Source: Streptomyces regalis
GTDB taxonomy: Bacteria > Actinomycetota > Actinomycetes > Streptomycetales > Streptomycetaceae
DNA: 64,000 nucleotides
NCBI RefSeq assembly: GCF_001509475.1
Contig: NZ_LLZG01000187.1
Coordinates: 19,568 to 83,567 of the forward strand
Reading direction: 5' to 3'
The notes beneath the pieces were generated by a model. That model was not told where the DNA came from. It saw nothing but the letters and a program-made list of their open reading frames with translations, and did no database searches. Shown here in pieces: positions 32,003 through 40,142 of the stretch (its first letter is position 1; each line of letters starts with the position of its first letter). A program made the position numbers and the translations under genes.

Positions 32003-34189
32003 ATGCGCACTGGTGAGGCCCTGCCCGCCGTGGGGGAGGTTCTCGCCGCCCTCGCGACCGGACTATGGCACTGGAACACCGCCACGGGACTGGTCACGGT
32101 CGACGCGGAGGCGGCACGGCTGCTCGGGCTGCCCGCCGAACAGGCCACGCTCAGCCAGGCCCAGGTGCGCTCCCGCCTGCACCCGGTGGACTGGAACGAG
32201 ATCAGCGGAGTGATCCAGCTCGCCGTGGCCGAGGGCACCCTCGGCGAGGCGCGGGTGCGGATCATGGACGAGCGGGGCCGCGTCGTCCGGGTCGGCCGCA
32301 GCCGCTTCCACGCCTCCTTCGACCGCGAGAAACGGTCGTACGAGGTGACGGGCTCCCTCCAGGAGGTCACCGAACCGACGCCGGGCACCCCCGCCGGGCG
32401 TACGGCGGTCACCGGCGACTGGCGGCGCTCGCGGGAGGCGTTCCTGCTGGACGCGGGCCGGGCGCTGGCCGAGGCGCGGTCGACGGCGGAGGTGCTGCGG
32501 GTCGCGGCCGGCCTGTCGATGCCGGGCTTCTCACCCGACGGCCTCGCGGTGTTCGGCGTCACGGGCGACCGCCTGACGATCATCGGCCACCACGGCCACC
32601 AGCCCGGCGACGAGAACCCCTTCTCGCACATGTCCCTGGACACCGACTACCCGGCCGCCGAGGTCGTCCGCACCGGCCGTGCCGTGTACCTCTCCTCACC
32701 CGAGAAGTACAAGGACCGCTACCCGGTCACCTGGCCGCTCGCCGCGCACTTCAACCGCCAGTCCTGGGCGTTCCTGCCGCTGACCGTGGCCGGCCGCACG
32801 ATGGGCGCCTGGATGGCGGCCTTCACCTATCCGGTCGCGTTCACGCCCGACGAGCGGTCCGTGCTGACGACGGTGGCCCGCATGCTCGCCCAGGCCCTCT
32901 CCCGCGCCGAGGCCGCCGAGTCCGCGCGGGAACTGACGGACGGCCTCCAGCGCTCGATGCTGCCCAAGCTGGGCCCCGAGATACCGGGCATGAGCGTCGC
33001 CGCCCGCTACGTCCCGACGGGCGGCGGGCTCCAGGTCGGCGGCGACTGGTACGACATGATCCCGCTGCCCAACGGCCGCTTCGCCCTGGTCATCGGCGAC
33101 GTCCAGGGTCATGACGTCCGCGCGGCGGGCCTGATGGGCCAGCTCCGCATCGCGCTGCGCGCCTACGCCTCCGAGGGCCACCGCCCCGACGCCGTCCTCT
33201 CCCGCGCCTCCCGTTTCCTGCACGGCATGACGTTCGGCTCCCTCGACGAGGACCCGTCCGACCTGCGCTTCGCGACCTGCCTGTACGTCGAGGTCGACCC
33301 CACGACCGGTCTGCTGGACATCGCCCGCGGCGGGCACCCGGACCCGGCGATCCGTATGACCGACGGCACGGTGCTCGCCCGCTCGACGGCCGGCGGCCTC
33401 CCGCTCGGCATCGACCCGGACGCCGACTATCCGACGACCAGGATCACCCTGGAACCCGGCGAGACCATGCTGATCTGCACGGACGGCCTGATCGAGACTG
33501 GCGGCCACGATCTGGAGACCGGCTGGAAGCGCATCCGCGCGATCCTCGAGGAGCACGACGGCGACCTGGAGGCGCTCGCCGACGCCCTCGTCCAGGCCGT
33601 GCACGGCCCGTCCTCCCACCACACCACCGGCCCGCTCGCCGACCGGCGCGAGGACGACATAGCGGTGCTACTGCTGTGCCGGGAGGGGGAAGGGTGCGGC
33701 TGCGGCAACACGGTGGCCGTCCGGCCCACGATCCGCCGCACCATGCTCTCGGTGGCCCAGGCGGAGCCGGAGCGGGTGGCGGTGGCCCGGCAGCAGCTGC
33801 GGGAGCTGCTGCACGACTGGACGTCCGAGGACCAGGTGGACTCGGCCGTCCTCCTCCTCTCCGAGATGCTCACGAACGTTCTCGTCCACACCGACGCCGA
33901 CGCCCTGCTCCTCGCCGAGGTGCGGGGTGAGCCGGGGGACCGCCGGATACGCGTCGAGGTGACCGACACCAGCGACGACCTGCCGCACAAGCGCCGCCCC
34001 GGGGAACTGGCGTCGTCCGGGCGGGGCCTGATGCTGATCGAGCTGCTGGCTCAGGCGTGGGGGGTGGACCCGCGGGGCGAGGGCAAGAGCATCTGGTTCG
34101 AGCTCTACGAGTCCGAGGGCGCGGACGGCTCGGGCGGCGCCGACGGTTCCGGGGGCGCAGCCGGCTCGGCGGGCTCCGGGCTCGCGTAA
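32003..34189 (+). CDS. PAS-GAF-SpoIIE phosphatase with C-terminal HATPase (RsbW-like) domain
   Basis: A 728-residue cytoplasmic signalling protein. PAS-like domain at about 10-120 (GLWHWNTATGLVTVD); GAF at about 145-305; PP2C/SpoIIE phosphatase at about 320-550 with metal-binding acids in GGDWYDM (Asp348), GDVQGHD (Asp366) and CTDGLIE (Asp494); RsbW-type HATPase at about 570-705 with LLLSEMLTNVLVHT (Asn625) and SGRGLMLIELLA. This fuses an anti-sigma kinase with the opposing phosphatase, as found in many Streptomyces partner-switching networks. The substrate would be an anti-sigma antagonist encoded elsewhere. The ATG at 32003 follows TACAGT by 6 bases (leaderless candidate). The Gly/Ser/Ala tail overlaps the convergent transporter gene by 85 bp. 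Confidence 0.9.
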   Translation: MRTGEALPAVGEVLAALATGLWHWNTATGLVTVDAEAARLLGLPAEQATLSQAQVRSRLHPVDWNEISGVIQLAVAEGTLGEARVRIMDERGRVVRVGRSRFHASFDREKRSYEVTGSLQEVTEPTPGTPAGRTAVTGDWRRSREAFLLDAGRALAEARSTAEVLRVAAGLSMPGFSPDGLAVFGVTGDRLTIIGHHGHQPGDENPFSHMSLDTDYPAAEVVRTGRAVYLSSPEKYKDRYPVTWPLAAHFNRQSWAFLPLTVAGRTMGAWMAAFTYPVAFTPDERSVLTTVARMLAQALSRAEAAESARELTDGLQRSMLPKLGPEIPGMSVAARYVPTGGGLQVGGDWYDMIPLPNGRFALVIGDVQGHDVRAAGLMGQLRIALRAYASEGHRPDAVLSRASRFLHGMTFGSLDEDPSDLRFATCLYVEVDPTTGLLDIARGGHPDPAIRMTDGTVLARSTAGGLPLGIDPDADYPTTRITLEPGETMLICTDGLIETGGHDLETGWKRIRAILEEHDGDLEALADALVQAVHGPSSHHTTGPLADRREDDIAVLLLCREGEGCGCGNTVAVRPTIRRTMLSVAQAEPERVAVARQQLRELLHDWTSEDQVDSAVLLLSEMLTNVLVHTDADALLLAEVRGEPGDRRIRVEVTDTSDDLPHKRRPGELASSGRGLMLIELLAQAWGVDPRGEGKSIWFELYESEGADGSGGADGSGGAAGSAGSGLA

Positions 34190-35214
34190 CGGTCCTGCAG
34201 TTCGCGTACGACGCCGAAGGCCGCGGCGGTCAGCGGTACGGCGAGCAGCATGCCGAGGACGCCTGCCACGGACGCCCCCGCGGTGATCGCCACCATGACG
34301 ACGGCCGGGTGCATCTGCACGGTCCGGCTCTGGATCATGGGCTGCAGCACATGACCCTCCAGCACCTGCACGGCGAGCACGATCGCCAGCACCCACAGCG
34401 AGATGACGAATCCCCGGTCGGCCAGCGCGACCAGCACGGCGACGGCCCCCGAGATGAAGGCGCCGAGATAGGGGATGTAGGCCCCGACGAAGACGAGCGC
34501 ACCGAGCCCGACCGCGCCCGGGACGTCGAGGACGAGCAGCCCGACGGTGATGCAGAGGGCGTCGATGAGGGCGATGAAGGTGGTCCCTCTCATGAACCCC
34601 TCCACCGCCTGGAACGCCCGCCGGGCCATGGCCTCGACGGCGTCCCCGCTCTCGCCCGGGACGACGGACCGCAAGGTGTCGGCGGCCCGGTCGGAGTCCC
34701 GCAGGAAGAAGAAGACGAGCAGCAGCGCGAGCACGGCCATGGCGATGGTCTCCGCGACCACGCTCACCCCGCTGATGACGCCGGAGGCGGCCGTCCCCCC
34801 GAAGTCGGTGAGCAATTCCTTGGCGTTGGAGGCGAGGTCGTCCAGCGAGGTCCCGGCGGCCCCGAAGTGGTCGGCGAGATCCTGGCCGGCCTGCTTGAGC
34901 GCGGCGAGGATCTGGTCGCCGGTGTCCACGATCGCGGCGACGACGATGTACACGGCCCCACCGACGACGGCCACGACGGCCACGCAGGTGAGCCCGGCGG
35001 CGACGGACCGGTTCACCTTGGCCTTCACGAGCCGCCGGTGCAGCGGCCCGAGCAGCGCCGTCCCGAGCAGCGCGAGCAACACCGGCACGACGGCCGTACG
35101 GAACTCCACGGCCAGCCGGATCCCGACGTAGACGACCCCGGCGACCAGCAAAACGACGGCACACCAGGCGGCGAGCCGCCGGACGGGGTCGGGGAGCAGC
35201 GGGGGGGCCTGCAC
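34105..35214 (-). CDS. AI-2E (PerM/TqsA) family transporter
   Basis: A 369-residue membrane protein with the family's two-part hydrophobic pattern: helices at about 12-70, a soluble region (about 95-165, ILAALKQAGQDLADHFG), then helices from ETIAMAVLALLLVFFFLRDSD through GAYIPYLGAFISGAVAVLVAL and VLEGHVLQPMIQSRTVQMHPAVV. The last is the family signature. Members export signalling molecules or work as Na+/H+ antiporters; the substrate is unknown here. The Pro/Glu/Ser-rich tail (PPEPSAPPEPSAP) is encoded opposite the tail of the phosphatase. GTG at 35214. Confidence 0.88.
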   Translation of the reverse strand: MQAPPLLPDPVRRLAAWCAVVLLVAGVVYVGIRLAVEFRTAVVPVLLALLGTALLGPLHRRLVKAKVNRSVAAGLTCVAVVAVVGGAVYIVVAAIVDTGDQILAALKQAGQDLADHFGAAGTSLDDLASNAKELLTDFGGTAASGVISGVSVVAETIAMAVLALLLVFFFLRDSDRAADTLRSVVPGESGDAVEAMARRAFQAVEGFMRGTTFIALIDALCITVGLLVLDVPGAVGLGALVFVGAYIPYLGAFISGAVAVLVALADRGFVISLWVLAIVLAVQVLEGHVLQPMIQSRTVQMHPAVVMVAITAGASVAGVLGMLLAVPLTAAAFGVVRELQDRYASPEPAEPAAPPEPSAPPEPSAPSDS

Positions 35215-35280
35215 GCTTCCAGCGGATCATGGGCCGGCCGGGGCTGTCGTGTGCGGGCGGACCGGGTGGGTGACGCGGCG

Positions 35281-35316
35281 CGGCGATCAGTACCGGACTA
35301 CCGGCACTGATCGCCG
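35281..35316 (-). terminator. Hairpin terminator after the pirin gene
   Basis: CGGCGATCAGT (35281-35291) pairs with ACTGATCGCCG (35306-35316); after one mismatch CCGG/CCGG extends the stem to a 4-base loop. Lies 38 bases beyond the pirin stop. Confidence 0.8.
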
Positions 35317-35353
35317 TGGAACTCGGCCGGAACCCGACCGGAACCGATCGGGG

Positions 35354-36334
35354 TCAGACCTCGGACGGGCCGCTCGCACTCATCCCGTGCACCGCCGGGA
35401 CCGTCCCCAGCCGCCCCTTCTGGAAGTCCTCGAAGGCCTGCTGGAGCTCTTCCCGCGTGTTCATCACGAACGGGCCGTAGTGGGCCATCGGCTCACGGAT
35501 CGGCTGTCCGCCCAGGAGGACGACCTCCAGGTCCGGCGTGTGCGAGTCCTGCTTCTCGTCCGCGCGGACCGTCAGCGAGCCGCCGGCGCCGAAGACGGCG
35601 GTCTGGCCGAGGTGGATCGGGCGGCGCTCCGCACCCACCGCGCCCCGCCCGGCGAGGACGTAGGCGAGGCCGTTGAAGTCCTCGCGCCAGGGCAGCGTGA
35701 TCTCCGCGCCCGGCGCCAGCGTCGCGTGGATCATGGTGATCGGGGTGTGGGTGATACCGGGGCCCTGGTGGCCGTCCAGCTCGCCCGCGATGACGCGCAG
35801 GAGCGCGCCGCCGTCGGGGGAGGCGAGCAGCTGGACGTTGCCGCCGCGGATGTCCTGGTAGCGCGGCGCCATCATCTTGTCCCTGGCCGGGAGGTTCACC
35901 CACAGCTGCAGACCGTGGAAGAGACCGCCGGACATGACGAGGGACTCCGGCGGGGCCTCGATGTGCAGGAGGCCCGAGCCCGCGGTCATCCACTGCGTGT
36001 CGCCGTTGGTGATGGTGCCACCGCCGCCGTTGCTGTCCTGGTGGTCGAAGATCCCGTCGATGATGTAAGTGACGGTCTCGAAGCCGCGGTGCGGGTGCCA
36101 GGGGGTGCCCTTGGGCTCTCCCGGCGCGTAGTCCACCTCGCCCATCTGGTCCATCATGATGAACGGGTCCAGGTGGCGGTAGTTGATCCCGGCGAACGCA
36201 CGGCGCACCGGGAAGCCCTCACCCTCGAAACCGCTCGGCGCGGTCGTGACGGCAAGCACGGGACGGGCCACTGCCTCCGCGGGCGCGGCGACGCGCGGCA
36301 GCGTCAGCGGGTTCTCGACGGTCACTGCAGGCAT
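35354..36334 (-). CDS. Pirin-family protein
   Basis: A 326-residue bicupin. The N-terminal cupin carries the pirin metal motif HPHRGFETVTY (two His), a third His in DHQDSNGG..GDTQWMTAGSGLLHIE, and the conserved Glu. The second cupin (about 190-290) is less conserved. Members act as quercetin 2,3-dioxygenases or as redox-sensitive regulators; in Streptomyces one member modulates beta-oxidation. ATG at 36334 has AAGGAGG 7 bases upstream. Confidence 0.9.
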   Translation of the reverse strand: MPAVTVENPLTLPRVAAPAEAVARPVLAVTTAPSGFEGEGFPVRRAFAGINYRHLDPFIMMDQMGEVDYAPGEPKGTPWHPHRGFETVTYIIDGIFDHQDSNGGGGTITNGDTQWMTAGSGLLHIEAPPESLVMSGGLFHGLQLWVNLPARDKMMAPRYQDIRGGNVQLLASPDGGALLRVIAGELDGHQGPGITHTPITMIHATLAPGAEITLPWREDFNGLAYVLAGRGAVGAERRPIHLGQTAVFGAGGSLTVRADEKQDSHTPDLEVVLLGGQPIREPMAHYGPFVMNTREELQQAFEDFQKGRLGTVPAVHGMSASGPSEV

Positions 36335-36399
36335 GTCGGTACCTCCTTGTGCGGCCAGCTTAGTTGAGCATTGAACTTTCTGCCACCTAGAACGACGCA

Positions 36400-36425
36400 A
36401 GCCCGGAGGGCATTCCCTCCGGGCT
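36400..36425 (-). terminator. Hairpin terminator after the secreted propeller gene
   Basis: Perfect 11-bp stem AGCCCGGAGGG (36400-36410) with CCCTCCGGGCT (36415-36425) and a 4-base loop. Confidence 0.85.
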
Positions 36426-36448
36426 GCGCCGCGCGGGCCGGACCCGCG

Positions 36449-38395
36449 TCAGTTGCTGAAGTACAGGTACTTCCAGGCCCCGTACGTCGTCGAGTTCACG
36501 GTGTCGCCGGACGAGCCGTTGACGTACACCGACCGCACCCGCGCCCGGATACCCGACTCACCGGGTGCCTCGAGGCTGACGAGCGACTTCCCGTCCGTAC
36601 CGAGCGGGAAGTACTGCGAGTCCGCGGAGTACCACGTGCCCTGGTAGTAGACCTGGAGATCGAAGCGCTGCTGACGACCCGGGTAGTAGGTCATCGTCGT
36701 GGTGAGCAGCGGGTCGGTGCTCTTGTGGAACCAGTAGTACGACCTCGAGCCGATATACGCCGTCTTGTAGTGCTTGGAGACGGCCGTGGAGACCCTGACC
36801 CGCGCGTACGCCGTGGACTTCACCGTCTTCGGCTTGTAGCGGGCGTCGCCCTTGAAGACCGCGGTGACGGTGGTGTCCCGGGTCATGTCCACCCAGGCGG
36901 AGATGTTGCCGTCGGAGTTGACCGTTCCGCTCTTGATCAGCTTGTTCGGCTTGTCCCCGCCGAACGGGTTGGCCCAGATCTCGACCGAACGGTTCTTGTA
37001 CGTCGTACCGAGGTGCGCGGTGAACTTGACGTCGGTGCCGTAGTTGTACAGCTTGCCGTTGTTGTTCAGGCTCAGCGAGGTGGAGGCGCGGGAGACCTCG
37101 ACGGTGTCCGAGGCGCTGACCGCGGTGTGCGTGGCGTCACCCGCGTAGCGCACCGTGTACTTCACCTTGCCGCCGGCCGGCGGGGTGTTCGTGAAGGAGT
37201 ACGTGCCGTCGGACTTCACCGTGACGGACGGCAGCGCCTTGCCGTTCGGGCTCTCCAGGTCGGTGCGGGTGACGGCGAGCGTCGTGCCCGCGGCGAACGG
37301 CACGTTCGCCGTGAGCTTGCCGGTGACGGTGAGTGGCTGGGCGCGGGGCGCGGACGCGGGCGCGTTGACCGTGAGGGTCGGCACGCTGAGCGCCGGGCCC
37401 GTGAACGCCTTCAGGGTGTACGTGTTGTCCGAGTTGCCGGCCAGGGCGAACACCCGGGAGGAGTCCGGGGCCCAGGCCACCGCGCCCATGCTGGAGGTCC
37501 CGGCGTCGAAGCGGCGCACCGGCTTGTCGGAGCCCGCCTTGTAGACGTTGACGTGGCGGTCGTAGGCCTGGGCGATCAGGCCGGCCGGGGAGACGTCGGC
37601 GAACCAGCCGGTCTCGGTGAGGCCCGCGACCTCCGTGAAGGCGCCGTCGGCGTAGTTCAGCTTCCGGTAGCCGTTCCACAGCACCTGGGAGGCGCCGGGC
37701 ATCAGGTCGATGTCTATCGTCCAGCGGTCGCTGTCCGTCTTCGCGACCACCTGCGGGGTGGCGCCGGAGACGTCGAGGAGGTTGATCGCGCCCGAGCGGT
37801 CGCCGCTGTCGTGGAAGGCGAGGAGACCGGGTGAGGACGGGTCCGCGTCGAGGACGGCCGCGTTGTAGTACGGGGCAACGCCCTCCGGGAGCTGTCCGAG
37901 GCTCACCGCGGCGGCCGCGTCGGCGGCGGGGTCGATGACGCCCAGATTGCCGTGGAAGAAGCCGTCGTCTCCCGTGACCCGGTAGGAGAACCACAGCCGC
38001 CCGCCCGCGAAGGCCGCCTCACGCGGGTCGAAACCGGCGCCGAGGTCGTAGCGGGTCCTGACCTCCAGGGTGGCCGCGTCGACAGCCACGACCTCGTGGG
38101 TCGTCGGCAGCACCGCGTACAGGGTGAGACCGTCGTCCGAGAGCGCGAGGTCGCTGGGGCGGCCGAAGCCGACGTTCACGTCGACCAGGGTGCCGCTGTA
38201 GTCGGTGGCCAGGATCCGTCCGTTGTCCTGGTCCGCCACGAAGACGCGCTGGAGCGCGCCGTCCGCGACCAGACCCACGGGCTGGGTGAGAACGGCCGAC
38301 GCGGCCGACGCCGGGCCGGCCGTCACGACGGTCAGTGCCGCCGAGCTGAAGAGGACCGCGAGCGACGTCGCGACCGCAGTGCTGCGCATGCGCAC
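36449..38395 (-). CDS. Secreted beta-propeller plus Ig-like repeat protein
   Basis: A 648-residue secreted protein. Signal peptide STAVATSLAVLFSSAALTVVTAGPASA, then a YncE-like propeller (about 35-320: GLVADGALQRVFVADQDNGRILATD, PSDLALSDDGLTLYAVL). One or two bacterial Ig-like modules follow (about 325-530: LTVTGKLTANVPFAAGTTLAVTR, DGTYSFTNTPPAGGKVKYTVRYAGDATH) and an aromatic-rich C-terminal domain (YYWFHKSTDPLLTTTMTYYPGRQQRFDLQVYYQGTW). Starts GTG 38395 and ATG 38389 are both possible. No enzyme motif; cell-surface or extracellular binding is likely. Confidence 0.85.
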   Translation of the reverse strand: MRMRSTAVATSLAVLFSSAALTVVTAGPASAASAVLTQPVGLVADGALQRVFVADQDNGRILATDYSGTLVDVNVGFGRPSDLALSDDGLTLYAVLPTTHEVVAVDAATLEVRTRYDLGAGFDPREAAFAGGRLWFSYRVTGDDGFFHGNLGVIDPAADAAAAVSLGQLPEGVAPYYNAAVLDADPSSPGLLAFHDSGDRSGAINLLDVSGATPQVVAKTDSDRWTIDIDLMPGASQVLWNGYRKLNYADGAFTEVAGLTETGWFADVSPAGLIAQAYDRHVNVYKAGSDKPVRRFDAGTSSMGAVAWAPDSSRVFALAGNSDNTYTLKAFTGPALSVPTLTVNAPASAPRAQPLTVTGKLTANVPFAAGTTLAVTRTDLESPNGKALPSVTVKSDGTYSFTNTPPAGGKVKYTVRYAGDATHTAVSASDTVEVSRASTSLSLNNNGKLYNYGTDVKFTAHLGTTYKNRSVEIWANPFGGDKPNKLIKSGTVNSDGNISAWVDMTRDTTVTAVFKGDARYKPKTVKSTAYARVRVSTAVSKHYKTAYIGSRSYYWFHKSTDPLLTTTMTYYPGRQQRFDLQVYYQGTWYSADSQYFPLGTDGKSLVSLEAPGESGIRARVRSVYVNGSSGDTVNSTTYGAWKYLYFSN

Positions 38396-38572
38396 AGTGA
38401 TGAACCCCCACAGAAGTGCCCGGCAGTGCCGGGAGACGAGAGCGCCGCGCGACGCCCGGATGTGAACCGCGGGAGAGCGGTGACATGCGGGGCGCGGCTG
38501 CCAGGGGGCACTCTATGGCATGGCTGTGACAATCGAGGAGGGGAATTCCGGGCCCCGGACGACGGTCGACGC

Positions 38573-39046
38573 TCAGCCGTACATCCGCCGCATCGCGAAC
38601 TCGACCATCTGCTCCACGGCCTTCGCGTCGAACACCATCCGGTGCTCGCCCTCCATGTCCAGGACGAAGCCGTAGCCGGTGGGCAGCAGGTCGATCACCT
38701 CGGCGCCGGTGATGACGAAGTACTTGGACTCCTTGCCCGCGTACCGCCGCAGCTCCTTGAGCGAGGTGAACATCGGGATCACCGGCTGCTGGGTGTTGTG
38801 CAGGGCGAGGAAGCCGGGGTTGTCGCCGCGCGGGCAGTAGACCTTCGACGTGGCGAAGACCTGCTGGAAGTCCTCGGCGGACATCTGCCCGGTGGTGAAG
38901 GCCCGCACCGCGTCCGCGAGCGAGGGCGGGGACGGCTCGGGGTAGAGCGGTGGCTGCTGGCCGTACCCGCCGACGCCGCCGGCCATGGGCTGCTGCGGCG
39001 GGGCGTACCCCTGCTGTGCACCGACGTTCTGGTCGTAGCCGTACAT
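38573..39046 (-). CDS. SseB-like protein
   Basis: A 157-residue protein. A Gly/Pro/Gln/Tyr-rich N-terminus (MYGYDQNVGAQQGYAPPQQP) precedes a domain with KVYCPRGDNPGFLALHNTQQPVIPMFTSLKELRRYAGK and GYGFVLDMEGEHRMVFD, which fits the SseB N-terminal-like family seen across actinobacteria. ATG at 39046 is chosen over an upstream frame because the tyrosine/glutamine-rich start recurs in this family. Function unknown. Confidence 0.75.
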   Translation of the reverse strand: MYGYDQNVGAQQGYAPPQQPMAGGVGGYGQQPPLYPEPSPPSLADAVRAFTTGQMSAEDFQQVFATSKVYCPRGDNPGFLALHNTQQPVIPMFTSLKELRRYAGKESKYFVITGAEVIDLLPTGYGFVLDMEGEHRMVFDAKAVEQMVEFAMRRMYG

Positions 39047-39167
39047 GGGCGCAAGAGTACCGAGAGCGGCGGGGGCGGCGGGCCGGTACGGGTGCCCCGG
39101 CAAACCGACAGCGACTTGACAGCGTGTGCCCCTGGGTTCCCGCCGTTGCCGCTCCTAGCGTCTTTCC

Positions 39168-40007
39168 ATGCGCCGAGACCACACCGAAGAAGCCGCCGAA
39201 GAAGTCCACGAGCACGACCGCGGGCTCTCCCACGACCTTCCGGTCCTCGCCCGCCGCCGCATGATCCAGCTGGTGGCGGGGGCGGGACTGATCCCCCTGG
39301 TGGGGTGCACCTCGCAGGACGAGACCTCGGCCGCCCCCTCCTCCAACGGCTCCGGCAGTCCCTCCTCGTCCGCCGAGTGCGCCACGATCCCGGACGAGAC
39401 CGCAGGGCCCTTCCCCGGCGACGGCTCGAACGGTGTGAACGTCCTGAAGGAGAGCGGTGTCGTCCGCAGCGACCTCACCAAGAGCTTCGGCGACTCCGCG
39501 GGCGGCACCGCCGAGGGCGTGCCCCTGACCCTCACGCTCACGGTCGTGGACGCCGCCTCCGGCTGCGGGACGCCGAAGAAGGGAGCCGCCGTCTACGTCT
39601 GGCACTGCGACCGGGAGGGCGGCTACTCCCTGTACTCCGAGGGCGTCACCGACGAGAACTATCTGCGCGGCGTCCAGGAGAGCGACGACTCGGGCCGGGT
39701 CACCTTCAAGAGCATCTTCCCCGGCTGCTACCCGGGCCGCTGGCCGCACATCCACTTCGAGGTCTACGGCAGCCTGGCCGACGCCACGGCCGCCACCTCC
39801 ATCACCAGCACCTCGCAGCTCGCGTTCCCGCAGGACGTCTGCGAGACGGTGTACGCCACGGACGGCTACAGCGCGAGCGTGACGAACCTGAGCGAGCTGT
39901 CGCTGGAGACGGACGGCATTTTCAGCGACGGCTACGACCAGCAGATGGCCGCCATGCAGGGGAGCGTGCAGGAGGGATACACGGCGACGCTGACGGTTCC
40001 GGTGTGA
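39168..40007 (+). CDS. Secreted intradiol dioxygenase-fold lipoprotein
   Basis: A 279-residue protein. Twin-Arg signal with lipobox, RRRMIQLVAGAGLIPLVGC (residues about 29-47), then a Ser-rich linker. The intradiol domain keeps the iron ligands: Tyr in VYVWHCDREGGYSLY, Tyr in FPGCYPGR, and His-x-His in WPHIHFEV. The early GPYY of the other copy is GPFPGD here. It is the second exported family member in the window (the other at 29009), and the two differ widely, so this is not a recent duplication. Substrate unknown; phenolics from lignin or humus are an inference. Confidence 0.87.
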   Translation: MRRDHTEEAAEEVHEHDRGLSHDLPVLARRRMIQLVAGAGLIPLVGCTSQDETSAAPSSNGSGSPSSSAECATIPDETAGPFPGDGSNGVNVLKESGVVRSDLTKSFGDSAGGTAEGVPLTLTLTVVDAASGCGTPKKGAAVYVWHCDREGGYSLYSEGVTDENYLRGVQESDDSGRVTFKSIFPGCYPGRWPHIHFEVYGSLADATAATSITSTSQLAFPQDVCETVYATDGYSASVTNLSELSLETDGIFSDGYDQQMAAMQGSVQEGYTATLTVPV

Positions 40008-40043
40008 CCTGTCACAGATGCGAGGATCGGGGTTGCTTCTTAT

Positions 40044-40071
40044 TACCGACGGGTAGCATCATCGTAGCTAC
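40044..40071 (+). promoter_or_regulatory. Palindromic operator candidate upstream of the acyl-CoA dehydrogenase
   Basis: TACCGACGGGTA (40044-40055) reads as TACC-N4-GGTA and is followed by the perfect palindrome GTAGCTAC at 40064-40071. They lie 72-99 bases before the start codon in an unusually AT-rich stretch, consistent with a TetR-type fatty-acid regulator site. No regulator gene is adjacent. Confidence 0.4.
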
Positions 40072-40142
40072 TTGTTGGTACGTGAACTAGCGCGAGGAGC
40101 TACACCCGGTGCCTCGCCGATCTCTCTAACGGAGCCGTCGCC

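Noticed and set aside
29009..40007. A beta-ketoadipate catabolic cluster
   Set aside because: The two dioxygenase-fold proteins are exported and lie 9 kb apart without cycloisomerase, thiolase or transporter genes.
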